DNA of 53,179 nt, taken from Methylobacillus sp. Lineage in GTDB: Bacteria; Pseudomonadota; Gammaproteobacteria; Burkholderiales; Burkholderiaceae_C. Under the pieces are notes generated by a model. The model did no database searches. It was not told the DNA's origin and saw nothing but the letters and a program-made list of their open reading frames with translations. Both the position numbers and the translations under genes were made by a program. Location of the stretch: NCBI GenBank assembly GCA_018607835.1, contig JABBAS010000023.1, forward strand, positions 1 through 53,179, given 5' to 3'. Positions 16,397 through 26,351 of this stretch are shown one piece after another. Each line of letters starts with the position of its first letter. The stretch's first letter is position 1.

Positions 16397-16443
16397 CTCA
16401 GGTGTATAAAAACATCTTAGCCACCACCCTTTAAGAGCCTACC

Positions 16444-17937
16444 GTGCCCGCAGAAAACAACACCCCAGCGCCCCTTGCAAAAGGTCCTCTTGACATCGTT
16501 ATCTTCGGTGGTGCGGGCGACTTGGCGTTTCGCAAACTCATCCCCGCCCTGTTCAACGCCCACCTGCACAACCGGCTGGACACAGACACCCGCATCATCG
16601 GTGTGGGTAGGCAAGACTGGGACCGAACCGCTTACCTCGCGTTCCTAGACGAGAAAGCCAAACCGTTTGTCGCCAAGAGCTTGGCAGACGCACCGCAGGG
16701 CGATGCCCAGTGGACGGGCTTTCTAGAGCGCCTGGACTTTGCCAGCGTCGATGTGACGAATCCGCAGGCTTACCAGTCCCTGGTCACCTTAAGTAAAACC
16801 GCCTCCCTGCGCGTCTTTTATTTGGCAACGGCACCCAACCTGTTTACACAGATATGCGCCAACCTGACGCAGGTTGGCTTGGTGGATGCGCATGCCCGCG
16901 TGGTGTTAGAAAAACCACTGGGACACGACCTCGCATCAGCCAAAGCGATCAACGACGAAGTCGCCAAGTACTTCAGCGAACGCCAGATTTACCGCATCGA
17001 CCATTACCTCGGCAAAGAGACGGTACAAAACCTCATGGTGCTGCGTTTTGGTAACGCGATACTAGAGCCACTGTGGCGTGGTCCCTCTATTCGCAGCGTT
17101 CAAATCACGGTGGCTGAAACGGTAGGCGTCGGCAGTCGCGCGGGCTTTTATGACCAAACAGGCGCCATGCGCGACATGGTTCAAAACCACTTGTTGCAGT
17201 TGCTGTGCATTGTCGCAATGGAGCCGCCCATCTCGCTAGACCCTGACGATGTGCGCGACGAGAAGCTGAAGGTGCTGCGTTCCTTGCGTCCAATGACCGC
17301 ATTGGATATCAAGCGTGATACCGTGCGCGGTCAGTACCAGTCAGGGACGATAGACGGTAAGCCAGAGCCAGGTTATTTAAGCGAAGACAACGTCCCAAAG
17401 AACAGCCGCACCGAGACCTTTGTTTCTCTTAAAGCAAACATCAACAACGCACGCTGGGCCAACGTTCCTTTCTACCTCCGAACGGGTAAGCGCATGCAAG
17501 CACGGCGCTCAGAAATCATCATCGAGTTTGATGACTTGCCCTTCTCCATCTTCTCCGGTGCAGCCAACAGCCAACCCAACCGGTTGGTCATTAGTCTGCA
17601 ACCCGAAGAGTCGATACAACTGCAAATGATGGCCAAAGAGCCCGGCTCTGGCATGAACCTGCGTCCGGTCAACTTAAACCTTGACCTGCAATCTGCCTTT
17701 AGCGAGCGGCGTGCAGAGGCCTACGAGCGTCTACTGATCGACGTCACCAAAGGACGACTCACCCACTTCATGCGACGCGACGAACTCGAAGCCGCGTGGG
17801 TCTGGGTTGAACCGATTTTGAACGAGTGGGCGGCATCGGGTGAGGCGCCCAAAAATTACCACGCGGGAACGTGGGGCCCTGCCGCCTCGTCCGCGCTGAT
17901 GGCACGTGCGAACCTCACCTGGCACGAGGAGTCGTGA
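16444..17937 (+). CDS. zwf: Glucose-6-phosphate 1-dehydrogenase
   Basis: Zwf oxidises glucose 6-phosphate to 6-phosphogluconolactone with NAD(P)+, the entry to the Entner-Doudoroff and pentose phosphate routes. The 497-residue protein shows the coenzyme fold GGAGDLAFRKL near residue 22, the substrate and catalytic motif RIDHYLGKETVQN near 183 (catalytic His in DHYLGK), and GTWGPAASSALM at the C-terminus. The start is a GTG at 16444; no better ATG exists before the conserved DIVIFGGAGD. It leads the zwf-pgl-edd-eda-pgi-glk run, with pgl starting 1 base after its stop. Confidence 0.97.
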   Translation: MPAENNTPAPLAKGPLDIVIFGGAGDLAFRKLIPALFNAHLHNRLDTDTRIIGVGRQDWDRTAYLAFLDEKAKPFVAKSLADAPQGDAQWTGFLERLDFASVDVTNPQAYQSLVTLSKTASLRVFYLATAPNLFTQICANLTQVGLVDAHARVVLEKPLGHDLASAKAINDEVAKYFSERQIYRIDHYLGKETVQNLMVLRFGNAILEPLWRGPSIRSVQITVAETVGVGSRAGFYDQTGAMRDMVQNHLLQLLCIVAMEPPISLDPDDVRDEKLKVLRSLRPMTALDIKRDTVRGQYQSGTIDGKPEPGYLSEDNVPKNSRTETFVSLKANINNARWANVPFYLRTGKRMQARRSEIIIEFDDLPFSIFSGAANSQPNRLVISLQPEESIQLQMMAKEPGSGMNLRPVNLNLDLQSAFSERRAEAYERLLIDVTKGRLTHFMRRDELEAAWVWVEPILNEWAASGEAPKNYHAGTWGPAASSALMARANLTWHEES

Positions 17938-17938
17938 C

Positions 17939-18658
17939 GTGCTGACACCGACGACCCACCGTTTTTTAGATGCCAACGCGCTAGCGGATGAACTCGCCGC
18001 GCATGTCAGCCAATGCCTTCTAGACACCTTGCAGTACCAAACGCACGCCACACTGGCGGTGTCAGGCGGGCGTTCGCCGATTGCCTTTTTTCGCAACCTG
18101 AGCGAGCGCGCCTTACCGTGGCATGCCATCGCGGTTACCTTGGTCGACGACCGTTGCGTCCCCAACACCCACGACGATAGCAACGCACTGTTGGTCCGCA
18201 CGCACCTCTTGCGAGACCAAGCGGCGCGGGCGCGATTTTTACCCCCCATCGACTGGTCTGGTGACGGCATCGCACCCACGCCCGAGGCGCTTGCAGATCA
18301 AGCCACCCACGCACTCAGCGCGCTGGGTGGCGCCGATGTGGTGGTCTTGGGTATGGGCGCCGATGGCCACACCGCCTCGCTGTTCCCGCAAGCCCCCCAA
18401 CTATTGCGTGGCATGGATTTGCAAGCTGCGAAGGGCTACTTGGCCATGTCACCGCAGACGGCACCACACGAACGCGTCAGCCTCAACTTAGCGGCCATAC
18501 TTGGCGCGTCACACGTCTGTGTCGCCATTGGCGGCGGCGCAGAAAAACACGCGGTCTACGAGCAGGCCCAGGCCGTGACCAGCCTCACCTATCCGGTGTC
18601 CTATGTCTTGCGCCGGTCGGGAACACGCCCGCAGGTCAGCGTTTGGCTGCATGATTAA
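17939..18658 (+). CDS. pgl: 6-phosphogluconolactonase
   Basis: Pgl hydrolyses 6-phosphogluconolactone to 6-phosphogluconate. The 239-residue product has the family motifs LAVSGGRSPIAFF, VTLVDDRCVP and VLGMGADGHTASLFP, with the catalytic His in the last. The open frame begins at 17906 inside zwf, but the GTG at 17939, one base after the zwf stop and preceded by GAGGAG, gives the normal N-terminus. It is therefore translationally linked to zwf. Confidence 0.95.
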   Translation: MLTPTTHRFLDANALADELAAHVSQCLLDTLQYQTHATLAVSGGRSPIAFFRNLSERALPWHAIAVTLVDDRCVPNTHDDSNALLVRTHLLRDQAARARFLPPIDWSGDGIAPTPEALADQATHALSALGGADVVVLGMGADGHTASLFPQAPQLLRGMDLQAAKGYLAMSPQTAPHERVSLNLAAILGASHVCVAIGGGAEKHAVYEQAQAVTSLTYPVSYVLRRSGTRPQVSVWLHD

Positions 18659-18713
18659 CACTGGCCATGCGACCATACAGCCCACATTGAAGTACAACCG
18701 AAGAAGGTAGCCT

Positions 18714-20585
18714 ATGCATCCCGTTAGCCAAAACGAGGCCTCGTTCACGATACCCGCCTTACATAGCGTGGTAGCGCGTGTCACCGCCAACATTGCCGAA
18801 CGCAGCGTCGACAGCCGCGGGCGATACACCCAGACCACAGACGCAGCCGCACGGGCGGGCACACAACGCAAAGGCATGGGGTGCGCCAACATGGCGCACG
18901 CGTTTGCCGCGATGCCGACCAACGACAAGTTTCAACTACACCAAGCGGTCGCGCCCAACGTTGGCATCATCACCGCCTACAACGATATGCTGTCGGCACA
19001 CCAACCCTATGAGCACGCGCCGGAAGTCATCCGTGACGCTGCACGCCTTGTTGGCGCCACCGCACAAGTCGCTGGCGGCACGCCCGCGATGTGTGACGGC
19101 GTGACACAGGGCACGGACAGCATGGACTTATCACTGTTCTCGCGTGATGTCATTGCGATGGCCACCGCCGTTGGCTTGTCACACAACGTCTTCGATGCCG
19201 CGCTGTGCTTGGGCGTGTGTGACAAAATTGTGCCGGGCTTATTCATAGGCGCGGCACAGTTTGGCCACCTGCCCACCGCCTTCGTCCCAGCGGGCCCCAT
19301 GACCTCGGGCTTACCCAATGAAGAAAAGGCCAAAATTCGCCAGCAGTATGCGCAAGGTTTAGTCGGGCGCGATGCCTTGCTAAAGGCCGAAGACGCTGCG
19401 TACCACGGTGCAGGGACCTGTACGTTTTACGGCACGGCCAACTCCAACCAAATGCTTATGGAGATCATGGGCCTGCATCTACCCGGGTCGTCCTTCGTCA
19501 ATCCGGGCACCGACTTGCGACGCGCGCTCACCGTAGAGACCACGGCTCGTGTGGTCGCAATGGCCAACACGCCACTCGCTGAGCGCATCACACTGGCGCG
19601 CATCGCCTCCGTAAAGACCATGGTCAATGCCGTGATTGGCTTGCTCGCCACTGGCGGTTCCACCAACCACACCATGCACCTCATCGCCATGGCTAGGGCG
19701 ACGGGCATTCGCATGACATGGGACGATTTTTCGGACTTGGCTGCGGTGGTGCCGTCACTCACCAAAATTTATCCAAACGGAACCGCTGACGTGAACCACT
19801 TTCACGCCGCGGGTGGCATGGGGTTTCTCATGCGCGAACTGCTCTCACATGGCTTGCTGCACAACGATGTAGACACCCTCGTTGGTCACGGTCTGCACCG
19901 CTATGCGAGCGAGCCGTGGCTGGACAACGGGCAACTGGCTTGGCGCGACCTACCGAGTGCGTCAGCAGATACCGCCGTTTTACGTGGTGTCGCAGACCCC
20001 TTCGCGCCCGATGGTGGTCTCAAAGTGCTTCACGGTAACTTGGGGCGTGCGGTCATCAAAACATCCGCCGTCAAACCCGCGCACCGCGTCGTGCGTGCCC
20101 CCGCTGTTGTGGTGTCCAGTCAAAAAGAATTGTTGGATCTTTTTGAGACCGACGGCATGGCACGTGACTTTGTCGCGGTTGTGCGCTTCCAAGGCCCTCA
20201 AGCCAACGGCATGCCTGAGTTGCACAAACTCACCCCCGGACTGGGCATTCTGCAAGACAAGGGTTTCCAGGTCGCACTGGTCACAGACGGACGCATGTCC
20301 GGGGCGTCTGGCAAAGTACCGGCAGCCATTCATGTGAGCCCAGAGGCCCTAAGTGGCGGCCCATTGGCGCGCATTCAAACCGGTGACATGGTGGAACTAG
20401 ACGGCAACAACGGCACCCTGCGCGTGCTGGTGGAGGACGCCACCTTCAACGCGCGACCAAACGCCGTGCCTGATCCCGACGCATGGGAGAACAATGGCCA
20501 TGGTAGCGGCCGTGAGCTATTCTCTTTATTCCGACGCAACGTGGGCAACGCGGAGGACGGTGCATCCCCCTTTTTCGCAGACTAA
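18714..20585 (+). CDS. edd: 6-phosphogluconate dehydratase
   Basis: Edd dehydrates 6-phosphogluconate to KDPG, the first committed step of the Entner-Doudoroff pathway. The 623-residue protein is of the IlvD/Edd family with a [4Fe-4S] cluster. Cysteine-containing segments are visible in [25 protein letters not shown] and [17 protein letters not shown], and the family C-terminal [20 protein letters not shown] is present. AGAAGGTAG is a good ribosome binding site for the ATG at 18714. eda follows after 33 bases. Confidence 0.97.
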   Translation: MHPVSQNEASFTIPALHSVVARVTANIAERSVDSRGRYTQTTDAAARAGTQRKGMGCANMAHAFAAMPTNDKFQLHQAVAPNVGIITAYNDMLSAHQPYEHAPEVIRDAARLVGATAQVAGGTPAMCDGVTQGTDSMDLSLFSRDVIAMATAVGLSHNVFDAALCLGVCDKIVPGLFIGAAQFGHLPTAFVPAGPMTSGLPNEEKAKIRQQYAQGLVGRDALLKAEDAAYHGAGTCTFYGTANSNQMLMEIMGLHLPGSSFVNPGTDLRRALTVETTARVVAMANTPLAERITLARIASVKTMVNAVIGLLATGGSTNHTMHLIAMARATGIRMTWDDFSDLAAVVPSLTKIYPNGTADVNHFHAAGGMGFLMRELLSHGLLHNDVDTLVGHGLHRYASEPWLDNGQLAWRDLPSASADTAVLRGVADPFAPDGGLKVLHGNLGRAVIKTSAVKPAHRVVRAPAVVVSSQKELLDLFETDGMARDFVAVVRFQGPQANGMPELHKLTPGLGILQDKGFQVALVTDGRMSGASGKVPAAIHVSPEALSGGPLARIQTGDMVELDGNNGTLRVLVEDATFNARPNAVPDPDAWENNGHGSGRELFSLFRRNVGNAEDGASPFFAD

Positions 20586-20618
20586 GCGCCGAACAACACA
20601 CTTTGGATACGCATCACC

Positions 20619-21266
20619 ATGCACACCTTACCCCCCTTTAATAGCAAGACCGTCCCCGTGATTGTCATCACACATGTCGACCAAGCCGTCCCCATGGCAC
20701 ACGCCTTGTTGGCTGGGGGCATTGATGTCATGGAGATCACGCTGCGGCATCCTGCTGGCTTAGCAGCGATCGAGGCGGTTGCCAAAGCCGTGCCGGCGAT
20801 GTGCGTCGGTGCGGGCACCGTGACCACACGCGACGACGTCGCGCGCGTGGTCGACGTCGGCGCCACCTTTGCACTCTCACCCGGAATGACCGACTCGCTG
20901 GTGCAAGCGGTCCAAGACGCGAAACTGCCGTTTGTACCGGGTGTCATGACGCCGGGCGAAGTCATGCGCGCGCGCGACTTTGGTTACGGCTTGGTCAAAC
21001 TGTTTCCGGCCTCACAAGCCGGTGGCTTGGGCATGCTGAAAGCCATGGGCGGCCCCCTATCAGACATGCGCTTTTGCCCAACAGGCGGCGTATCACTTGC
21101 CAACATGAACGACTTTCTCGCCTTGCCCAACGTGGCCATGGTCGGCGGATCTTGGCTGACACCCGCCAACGTCGTCGCGGCTGCGGCGGCCTCTGGCGAC
21201 TGGTCAGCCATTACCGCGCTGGCGCAAGAGGCCACCGATCAAGCGGCACACGGGACCTCGTCATAG
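20619..21266 (+). CDS. eda: KDPG aldolase
   Basis: Eda splits KDPG into pyruvate and glyceraldehyde 3-phosphate. The 215-residue TIM-barrel protein shows VMEITLRHPAG (catalytic Glu), CVGAGTVTTRDD, FALSPGMTD, PGVMTPGEVMRA, and the Schiff-base lysine in YGLVKLFPAS, followed by RFCPTGGVSLANM for phosphate binding. Length and motif order match the family. Together with edd it completes the pathway begun by zwf and pgl. Confidence 0.97.
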   Translation: MHTLPPFNSKTVPVIVITHVDQAVPMAHALLAGGIDVMEITLRHPAGLAAIEAVAKAVPAMCVGAGTVTTRDDVARVVDVGATFALSPGMTDSLVQAVQDAKLPFVPGVMTPGEVMRARDFGYGLVKLFPASQAGGLGMLKAMGGPLSDMRFCPTGGVSLANMNDFLALPNVAMVGGSWLTPANVVAAAAASGDWSAITALAQEATDQAAHGTSS

Positions 21267-21329
21267 CCATAGCCCGCCGACTCGCGGCGCTCACACGCCT
21301 TGACTTCTGATATCACCCAAGACCCGCCC

Positions 21330-22922
21330 ATGACTGCATTTGTTGCCCCCCTTCAACGTAACAGCTGGCAAGCCCTGCAAGCCAGTGCCCATGCCCCCCT
21401 GCCGCACCTACGCGATCTGCTACAACAAGCCGGGCGCGCCCAGCAGTTTCAAATCGATGCACCGCATCTTCACTTAGATTTTTCTCGTCAGCGCATCAAT
21501 GCAGACATTTGGACGCAGTTGCAGGCCTTGGCAAGCGAGTCTGGCGTCCTCACCCAAGCCCATGCAATGGCCAGTGGCGACGCGATCAACGCCACCGAAA
21601 ATCGTGCAGTTTTGCATATGGCTTTGCGCGGCGCCAACATGGCGAACCCACCGTGGGGAGCGGCCATTAGCGACCAAGTCAACGGTGTGCTGGATCGGAT
21701 GCTCGCATTTGCAGACACCCTGTACAACGGGCAGGCAACCGGACACACTGGCGCCGCCATCACCGACGTGGTCAACCTCGGCATCGGCGGCTCAGATCTG
21801 GGGCCCCGCATGGCCGAACAAGCGTTGGCGGCTAACGCCAGCGCGCATGTGTGCGTGCACTTCGTATCCAACCCCGACGCATGGGCGCTGCATCAAACCT
21901 TGCGCGGGCTGACGCCGGCCACTACCTTAGTGGTCGTCTCCTCCAAAACCTTCACCACGCAAGAGACGCTCACGCTCGCCCACTCAGCGAAGCGCTGGTT
22001 GCTTGATGGCGGCATCCCAGAATCTGCGTTGGGCGCCCATGTGGCAGCGGTGTCGGCGGCTGTGGACAAAGCCACGGCATTCGGCGTGTTGCCCGAGAAC
22101 ATTTTTGGCTTTTGGGACTGGGTGGGTGGACGCTACTCCGTGTGGTCAGCCATTGGTTTGCCGCTGGCCATTGCCATTGGCTCACACCATTTCCGAGCCT
22201 TCTTAAACGGCGCTCACGCGATGGACCAGCATTTCCTCAACGCCCCGGCGGAAAAAAACATGCCTTTGGCGCTGGCACTGCTTGGCATTTGGAACCGAAA
22301 TTTTCGCGACTGCCCCACACAACTCATTGCCCCCTACGCTTGGCGCCTTGAAAAGTTCACGCCGTTTATTCAGCAAATGGACATGGAGTCCAACGGCAAA
22401 TCAACCTGCCTCGATGGGTCCCCTACCGCCGTAGGGACAGGTCCCATCATCTGGGGTGGCTTAGGTATCGATGGTCAACACGCCTACTTCCAGCTGATTC
22501 ACCAAGGCCAGCACACCATCCCGGTTGATTTCATCGGTGTGCGTGCAGAAGACACGCCCACTAGCGGCTTACCCATGGCGGCTGAGCACCATCGCGTGGT
22601 CACGCTCAACTTGAATGCACAGGCACAGGCCTTGGCTTGCGGGCGAGATGCCGCGGCCACCGCACACGCCTTAGAGGCGGGCGGTCTATCCGATGCAGAG
22701 GTCGCGCGCCTCACACCGCACCGCAGTTTTGCGGGTAACGTGCCCAGCAACATCGTTTGGCTAGACCAACTAACCCCGAGCGCCTTGGGCGCCTTGGTCG
22801 CTTTATACGAACACAAGGTGTTCTGCCAAGCGGCGATCTGGGGCATCCATGCCTTCGATCAGTGGGGCGTTGAATTGGGTAAAACCATGGCGAGCGCGAT
22901 GGAGTCGGGCACCGCCGTCTGA
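21330..22922 (+). CDS. pgi: Glucose-6-phosphate isomerase
   Basis: Pgi interconverts glucose 6-phosphate and fructose 6-phosphate. In this island it connects fructokinase output to Zwf. The 530-residue protein has VVNLGIGGSDLGPRM, VVVSSKTFTTQETL, GGRYSVWSAIGL (first family signature), MESNGKSTCLDG with the catalytic Glu region, and QWGVELGK near the C-terminus (second signature). The frame opens at a TTG at 21300; the ATG at 21330 is the likely start. Confidence 0.96.
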   Translation: MTAFVAPLQRNSWQALQASAHAPLPHLRDLLQQAGRAQQFQIDAPHLHLDFSRQRINADIWTQLQALASESGVLTQAHAMASGDAINATENRAVLHMALRGANMANPPWGAAISDQVNGVLDRMLAFADTLYNGQATGHTGAAITDVVNLGIGGSDLGPRMAEQALAANASAHVCVHFVSNPDAWALHQTLRGLTPATTLVVVSSKTFTTQETLTLAHSAKRWLLDGGIPESALGAHVAAVSAAVDKATAFGVLPENIFGFWDWVGGRYSVWSAIGLPLAIAIGSHHFRAFLNGAHAMDQHFLNAPAEKNMPLALALLGIWNRNFRDCPTQLIAPYAWRLEKFTPFIQQMDMESNGKSTCLDGSPTAVGTGPIIWGGLGIDGQHAYFQLIHQGQHTIPVDFIGVRAEDTPTSGLPMAAEHHRVVTLNLNAQAQALACGRDAAATAHALEAGGLSDAEVARLTPHRSFAGNVPSNIVWLDQLTPSALGALVALYEHKVFCQAAIWGIHAFDQWGVELGKTMASAMESGTAV

Positions 22923-22977
22923 GGCGACGCATGACCAAGCGTGTATGCTCTCACCTGTTTTTTAATCTCTTTGCCCC

Positions 22978-23991
22978 ATGTTCGACTCCTACGATAAATC
23001 GCTGCCTATGCCGCCTGCATATCCCCGTTGGTTGGGCGATATCGGCGGCACCAATGCGCGATTCGGTTGGCAAGTCAGCGTAGACGCGCCCATCACGGAC
23101 GTCCATGTATTGGCGTGCGCCGACTATGTGTCCCTCGCTGATGCGGCCAGTGCCTACCTCGCGCTCATTGATCGCGCCGCGCCTGCAAGTGCTGCATTTG
23201 GCATTGCCAATCCCGTGTTTAGCGATGCCATTGAGATGACCAACCACCATTGGCGTTTCTCCATCGATGCCTTGCGTCGTGCTCTGGGATTACAGCGGTT
23301 GCTGCTGATCAACGACTTCACCGCCTTGGCCTTGGCGTTGACGCGCCTACCCGATAGCAGCAAGCGACTCATCGGTGGCGCACAGGCGGTAGCGGCGCCC
23401 GACGCCGCCATTGGCCTGATCGGGCCGGGCACTGGCCTTGGCGTCTCAGGCTTGTTACCGCTGGGTTACCAAAACAAGTGGATCCCGATTTCCGGTGAGG
23501 GGGGGCACGTGACCCTAAGTGCAAGCACTCAAGCTGAATTCGACGTCATCACGCAACTCCAAAAACGCTACGGACATGTTTCAGGCGAGCGCATTATTTC
23601 TGGCACCGGCTTGGTTGATTTGTATCACGCACTGGGCGATCTGCACGGCGGCGTCGCCCGTGAAATCACCACGCCAGCGCAGGTGTGGGAACGCGCGATC
23701 GCCGAGCCGAATAGCCGAGCGAATGAGGCGATTGACTTGTTTTGCGCGTTTCTGGGCAGCGCCGCTGGTAATTTGGCGCTGATACTCGGTGCTCGGGGCG
23801 GCATCTACATTGGCGGCGGGATCATCCCCCGCATGGGTGACCGCTTCGACCAGTCGCCGTTCCGCGCGCGCTTCGAGGCCAAAGGTCGCTTCAAAAACTA
23901 CCTCGAAAAAATCCCCACGTGGGTGATTAGCAGCCCCGTATCGCCCGCATTGCAGGGCGCGTCTCAGGCACTGTCCCTAGGGATTTGGTAG
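22978..23991 (+). CDS. glk: Glucokinase
   Basis: Glk phosphorylates imported glucose to glucose 6-phosphate with ATP. The 337-residue protein is of the E. coli Glk type (not ROK): WLGDIGGTNARFGW near residue 20 (phosphate loop), LLINDFTALALAL near 110 with the catalytic Asp, IGPGTGLGVSGLLP and ISGEGGHVTLS near 165-180, and GARGGIYIGGGIIPR in the C-terminal half. No Shine-Dalgarno sequence is seen before the ATG at 22978, and a second in-frame ATG lies 9 codons in. It is the last gene of the zwf run and precedes the glucose importer. Confidence 0.95.
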   Translation: MFDSYDKSLPMPPAYPRWLGDIGGTNARFGWQVSVDAPITDVHVLACADYVSLADAASAYLALIDRAAPASAAFGIANPVFSDAIEMTNHHWRFSIDALRRALGLQRLLLINDFTALALALTRLPDSSKRLIGGAQAVAAPDAAIGLIGPGTGLGVSGLLPLGYQNKWIPISGEGGHVTLSASTQAEFDVITQLQKRYGHVSGERIISGTGLVDLYHALGDLHGGVAREITTPAQVWERAIAEPNSRANEAIDLFCAFLGSAAGNLALILGARGGIYIGGGIIPRMGDRFDQSPFRARFEAKGRFKNYLEKIPTWVISSPVSPALQGASQALSLGIW

Positions 23992-24074
23992 CCCATTCGC
24001 ACCCACCGGTAACTCGGTCACAAAGCACGTCAATATAAGAAAACTAGGGAAAATACTGATCGCTTGCCGCGCAA

Positions 24075-24088
24075 TGTAAACGTTATCA
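24075..24088. promoter_or_regulatory. LacI-type operator upstream of gtsA
   Basis: TGTAAACGTTATCA is a near-palindrome with the central CG typical of LacI/GalR-family operators. It lies 58 bases before the gtsA start codon, in the 154-base gap after glk. Eleven of its fourteen bases, or more, are shared with the two boxes at 32853 and 32908 beside the LacI-family gene. That gene's product is therefore the obvious candidate to bind here. Confidence 0.7.
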
Positions 24089-24145
24089 TGACGACTTGCT
24101 CGCCCATCCTGGTGTGGCATACCTCACTCAATTCAGGAGAAAAAC

Positions 24146-25381
24146 ATGAAGCGTAGTTTGATTGCAGCCGTCGTGAGCGCCACGATGGCCACCGGCGCAG
24201 TGGCAGCCGAGTCAGTGGAAGTATTGCACTGGTGGACCTCAGGTGGCGAAGCCGCTGCGTTGGGCGTGCTGAAGAAAGATTTGGAGTCGCAAGGCATTAC
24301 CTGGAACGACATGCCTGTCGCCGGTGGCGGTGGCGAAGCCGCGATGACTGCATTGCGTGCACGTGTCACATCAGGCAATCCACCATCTGCCGTTCAGGCG
24401 CTGGGTTTTGACATTACCGACTGGGCCAAGCAAGGCGTCGTTGCAAACTTAAACGACCTCGCTGGTAAAGAAGGCTGGGACAAAGTGGTGCCAACCGCGC
24501 TGCAAAAATTCTCTAAGCACGACGGGAAATGGGTGGCAGCCCCCGTTAATGTCCACTCAACAAACTGGGTATGGGCGAACAAGGCCGTTTTGGATAAGGC
24601 GGGCGTCAACACCATGCCCCAAAACTGGGACGAGTTCATCGTCGCTTTAGACAAAGTACAGAAAGCCGGCTACGTCGGCTTGGCCCACGGTGGCCAAGCA
24701 TGGCAAGACGCTACCTTGTTTGACGGCGTGGTGCTAACAACTGGCGGCGTTGACTTTTACAACAAGGCCTTCGTTCAAAAAGACCCCAAGGCTTTGAACT
24801 CAGCCACCATGGTGAAAGCGTTCGACCGCATGAGTCAATTGCGCTCGTATGTAGATAAAGACTTCTCCAACCGCGATTGGAACTTGGCATCTGCCATGGT
24901 CATTGAAGGCAAGGCGGGCTTCCAAATCATGGGTGACTGGGCAAAAGGCGAGTTCTTGAAGGCCAAGAAAGTCCCGAACAAAGACTTCCTGTGCATGCGT
25001 GTTCCTGGCACACAAGGCATGGTCTCATTCAACTCTGACCAGTTCATGATGTTCAAGGTCGGTGCGGACTCGCAAGGTGCGCAAACCAAGCTGGCTAAGG
25101 CGATCATGAACCCATCCTTCCAAAGCGCGTTCAACGTGGTGAAGGGCTCTGTGCCAGCGCGTACCGATGTGCCCAACACCGCATTCGACGACTGTGGCAA
25201 AAAAGGTATGGCTGACTTGGCTGATGCCAATAAGAGCGGCCAGTTGGTTGGCTCAATGGCACACGGCCACGCCGTTCCCGCTTCTATCAAGAACGGTTTT
25301 TACGACGTGATCACTGGCCACTTCAACGGCACGATGACAAGCGCTGCTGCCGCCAAGGCGATGGCAGAGGCGGCTGAGTAA
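24146..25381 (+). CDS. gtsA: Glucose-type ABC transporter substrate-binding protein
   Basis: The 411-residue extracellular binding protein (family 1) has a signal peptide (about 1-21, ending VAAE). It then closely follows Pseudomonas GtsA glucose-binding proteins: [48 protein letters not shown], and [15 protein letters not shown]. It captures glucose or a related sugar in the periplasm for the gtsBC permease. CAGGAGAAAA is an ideal ribosome binding site. A LacI-type operator lies upstream and a double hairpin downstream. Position directly after glk supports glucose, but the shared operator with the anhydrofructose-reductase cassette leaves room for another glucoside. Confidence 0.88.
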   Translation: MKRSLIAAVVSATMATGAVAAESVEVLHWWTSGGEAAALGVLKKDLESQGITWNDMPVAGGGGEAAMTALRARVTSGNPPSAVQALGFDITDWAKQGVVANLNDLAGKEGWDKVVPTALQKFSKHDGKWVAAPVNVHSTNWVWANKAVLDKAGVNTMPQNWDEFIVALDKVQKAGYVGLAHGGQAWQDATLFDGVVLTTGGVDFYNKAFVQKDPKALNSATMVKAFDRMSQLRSYVDKDFSNRDWNLASAMVIEGKAGFQIMGDWAKGEFLKAKKVPNKDFLCMRVPGTQGMVSFNSDQFMMFKVGADSQGAQTKLAKAIMNPSFQSAFNVVKGSVPARTDVPNTAFDDCGKKGMADLADANKSGQLVGSMAHGHAVPASIKNGFYDVITGHFNGTMTSAAAAKAMAEAAE

Positions 25382-25417
25382 TCGTTACCGTCCGTCTTGT
25401 TAGCTTAGAAAATCTAG

Positions 25418-25474
25418 CAGGCCCAAAGGCCTGAAATAGAGAGTACAGAGGGGGCCAAAAGCCCCCTTTGTTTT
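25418..25474 (+). terminator. Two hairpins, the second a terminator-like stem, between gtsA and gtsB
   Basis: The first stem is CAGGCC-CAAA-GGCCTG (25418-25433). The second is GGGGGC-CAAAA-GCCCCC (25450-25466) followed directly by TTTGTTTT, the form of an intrinsic terminator. It ends 4 bases before the gtsB start codon, so it probably acts as a leaky terminator that favours gtsA over the permease genes. Confidence 0.8.
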
Positions 25475-25478
25475 AAAT

Positions 25479-26351
25479 ATGAAAAATCGCTGGCTCCCCG
25501 CACTCGTACTCAGCCCCAGCTTGCTGCTGGTGGGTGTTTGTGTCTATGGCTTTATTGCCTTTACCTTTTATTTGTCATTCACGGCGTCGACCATACTGCC
25601 CAATATGACGCTCGCTGGTGGCGAGAACTACGCGCGGTTGTTTTCGCTCAGTACCTTCTTCTCGTCCTTGGGCAACCTCGGCTTATTTGCCACCCTCTAC
25701 ATTGTGATCAGTATGGCGCTCGGCATGACCTTGGCCATACTGATAGACCAACGCATACGCGCGGAATCCATATTCCGCTCCATCTTTCTGTACCCCATGG
25801 CCTTGTCGTTCATCGTAACGGGAACCGCTTGGAAGTGGCTGTTAGACCCCAGCATCGGCTTAGAACGAACCGTGCATTTGATGGGCTTCGAGAGCTTCAC
25901 ATTTAACTGGATTAAAGATGGCGACATGGCCATCTATACCGTCGTCATTGCCGCCGTGTGGCAGACGTCAGGCTTTGTCATGGCTTTGTTTTTAGCGGGT
26001 CTGCGTGGCATCGATAACGAGGTGCTGAATGCCGCACGCGTCGATGGCGCCAAAAGCTGGCGGATATACACGCGCATCATCATTCCGCAATTAGGGCCTA
26101 GCTTTATTTCCTCGTTTGTAATCTTGGCGCACATGGCTATCAAGAGCTATGACCTCGTCATTGCGCTCACCGGTGGCGGACCTGGTCGCGCAACCTGGTT
26201 GCCCTCGGTTTTCATGTACCAGTACACCTTCACCCGCAATGAAATGGCCGTTGGTGCAGCCAGCGCTGTGATCATGCTGATAGGCATCGCCGTCGTCGTC
26301 GTCCCTTACGTCCGCAGAGAAATGCGCTTAAACCAAGGGCCCAACGCATGA
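25479..26351 (+). CDS. gtsB: Sugar ABC transporter permease (MalF-like)
   Basis: The 290-residue protein has six predicted membrane spans and the EAA-loop motif AARVDGAKSWRIYTRIIIPQLG at about 187-208, which docks the ATPase. N-terminal WLPALVLSPSLLLVGVCVYGF matches glucose/maltose-type permeases. It pairs with the next gene product. No Shine-Dalgarno sequence is present because the terminator-like hairpin and its T-tract occupy the bases just before the ATG. Translation must start without one or use a refolded region. It overlaps the next gene by 4 bases. Confidence 0.88.
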   Translation: MKNRWLPALVLSPSLLLVGVCVYGFIAFTFYLSFTASTILPNMTLAGGENYARLFSLSTFFSSLGNLGLFATLYIVISMALGMTLAILIDQRIRAESIFRSIFLYPMALSFIVTGTAWKWLLDPSIGLERTVHLMGFESFTFNWIKDGDMAIYTVVIAAVWQTSGFVMALFLAGLRGIDNEVLNAARVDGAKSWRIYTRIIIPQLGPSFISSFVILAHMAIKSYDLVIALTGGGPGRATWLPSVFMYQYTFTRNEMAVGAASAVIMLIGIAVVVVPYVRREMRLNQGPNA

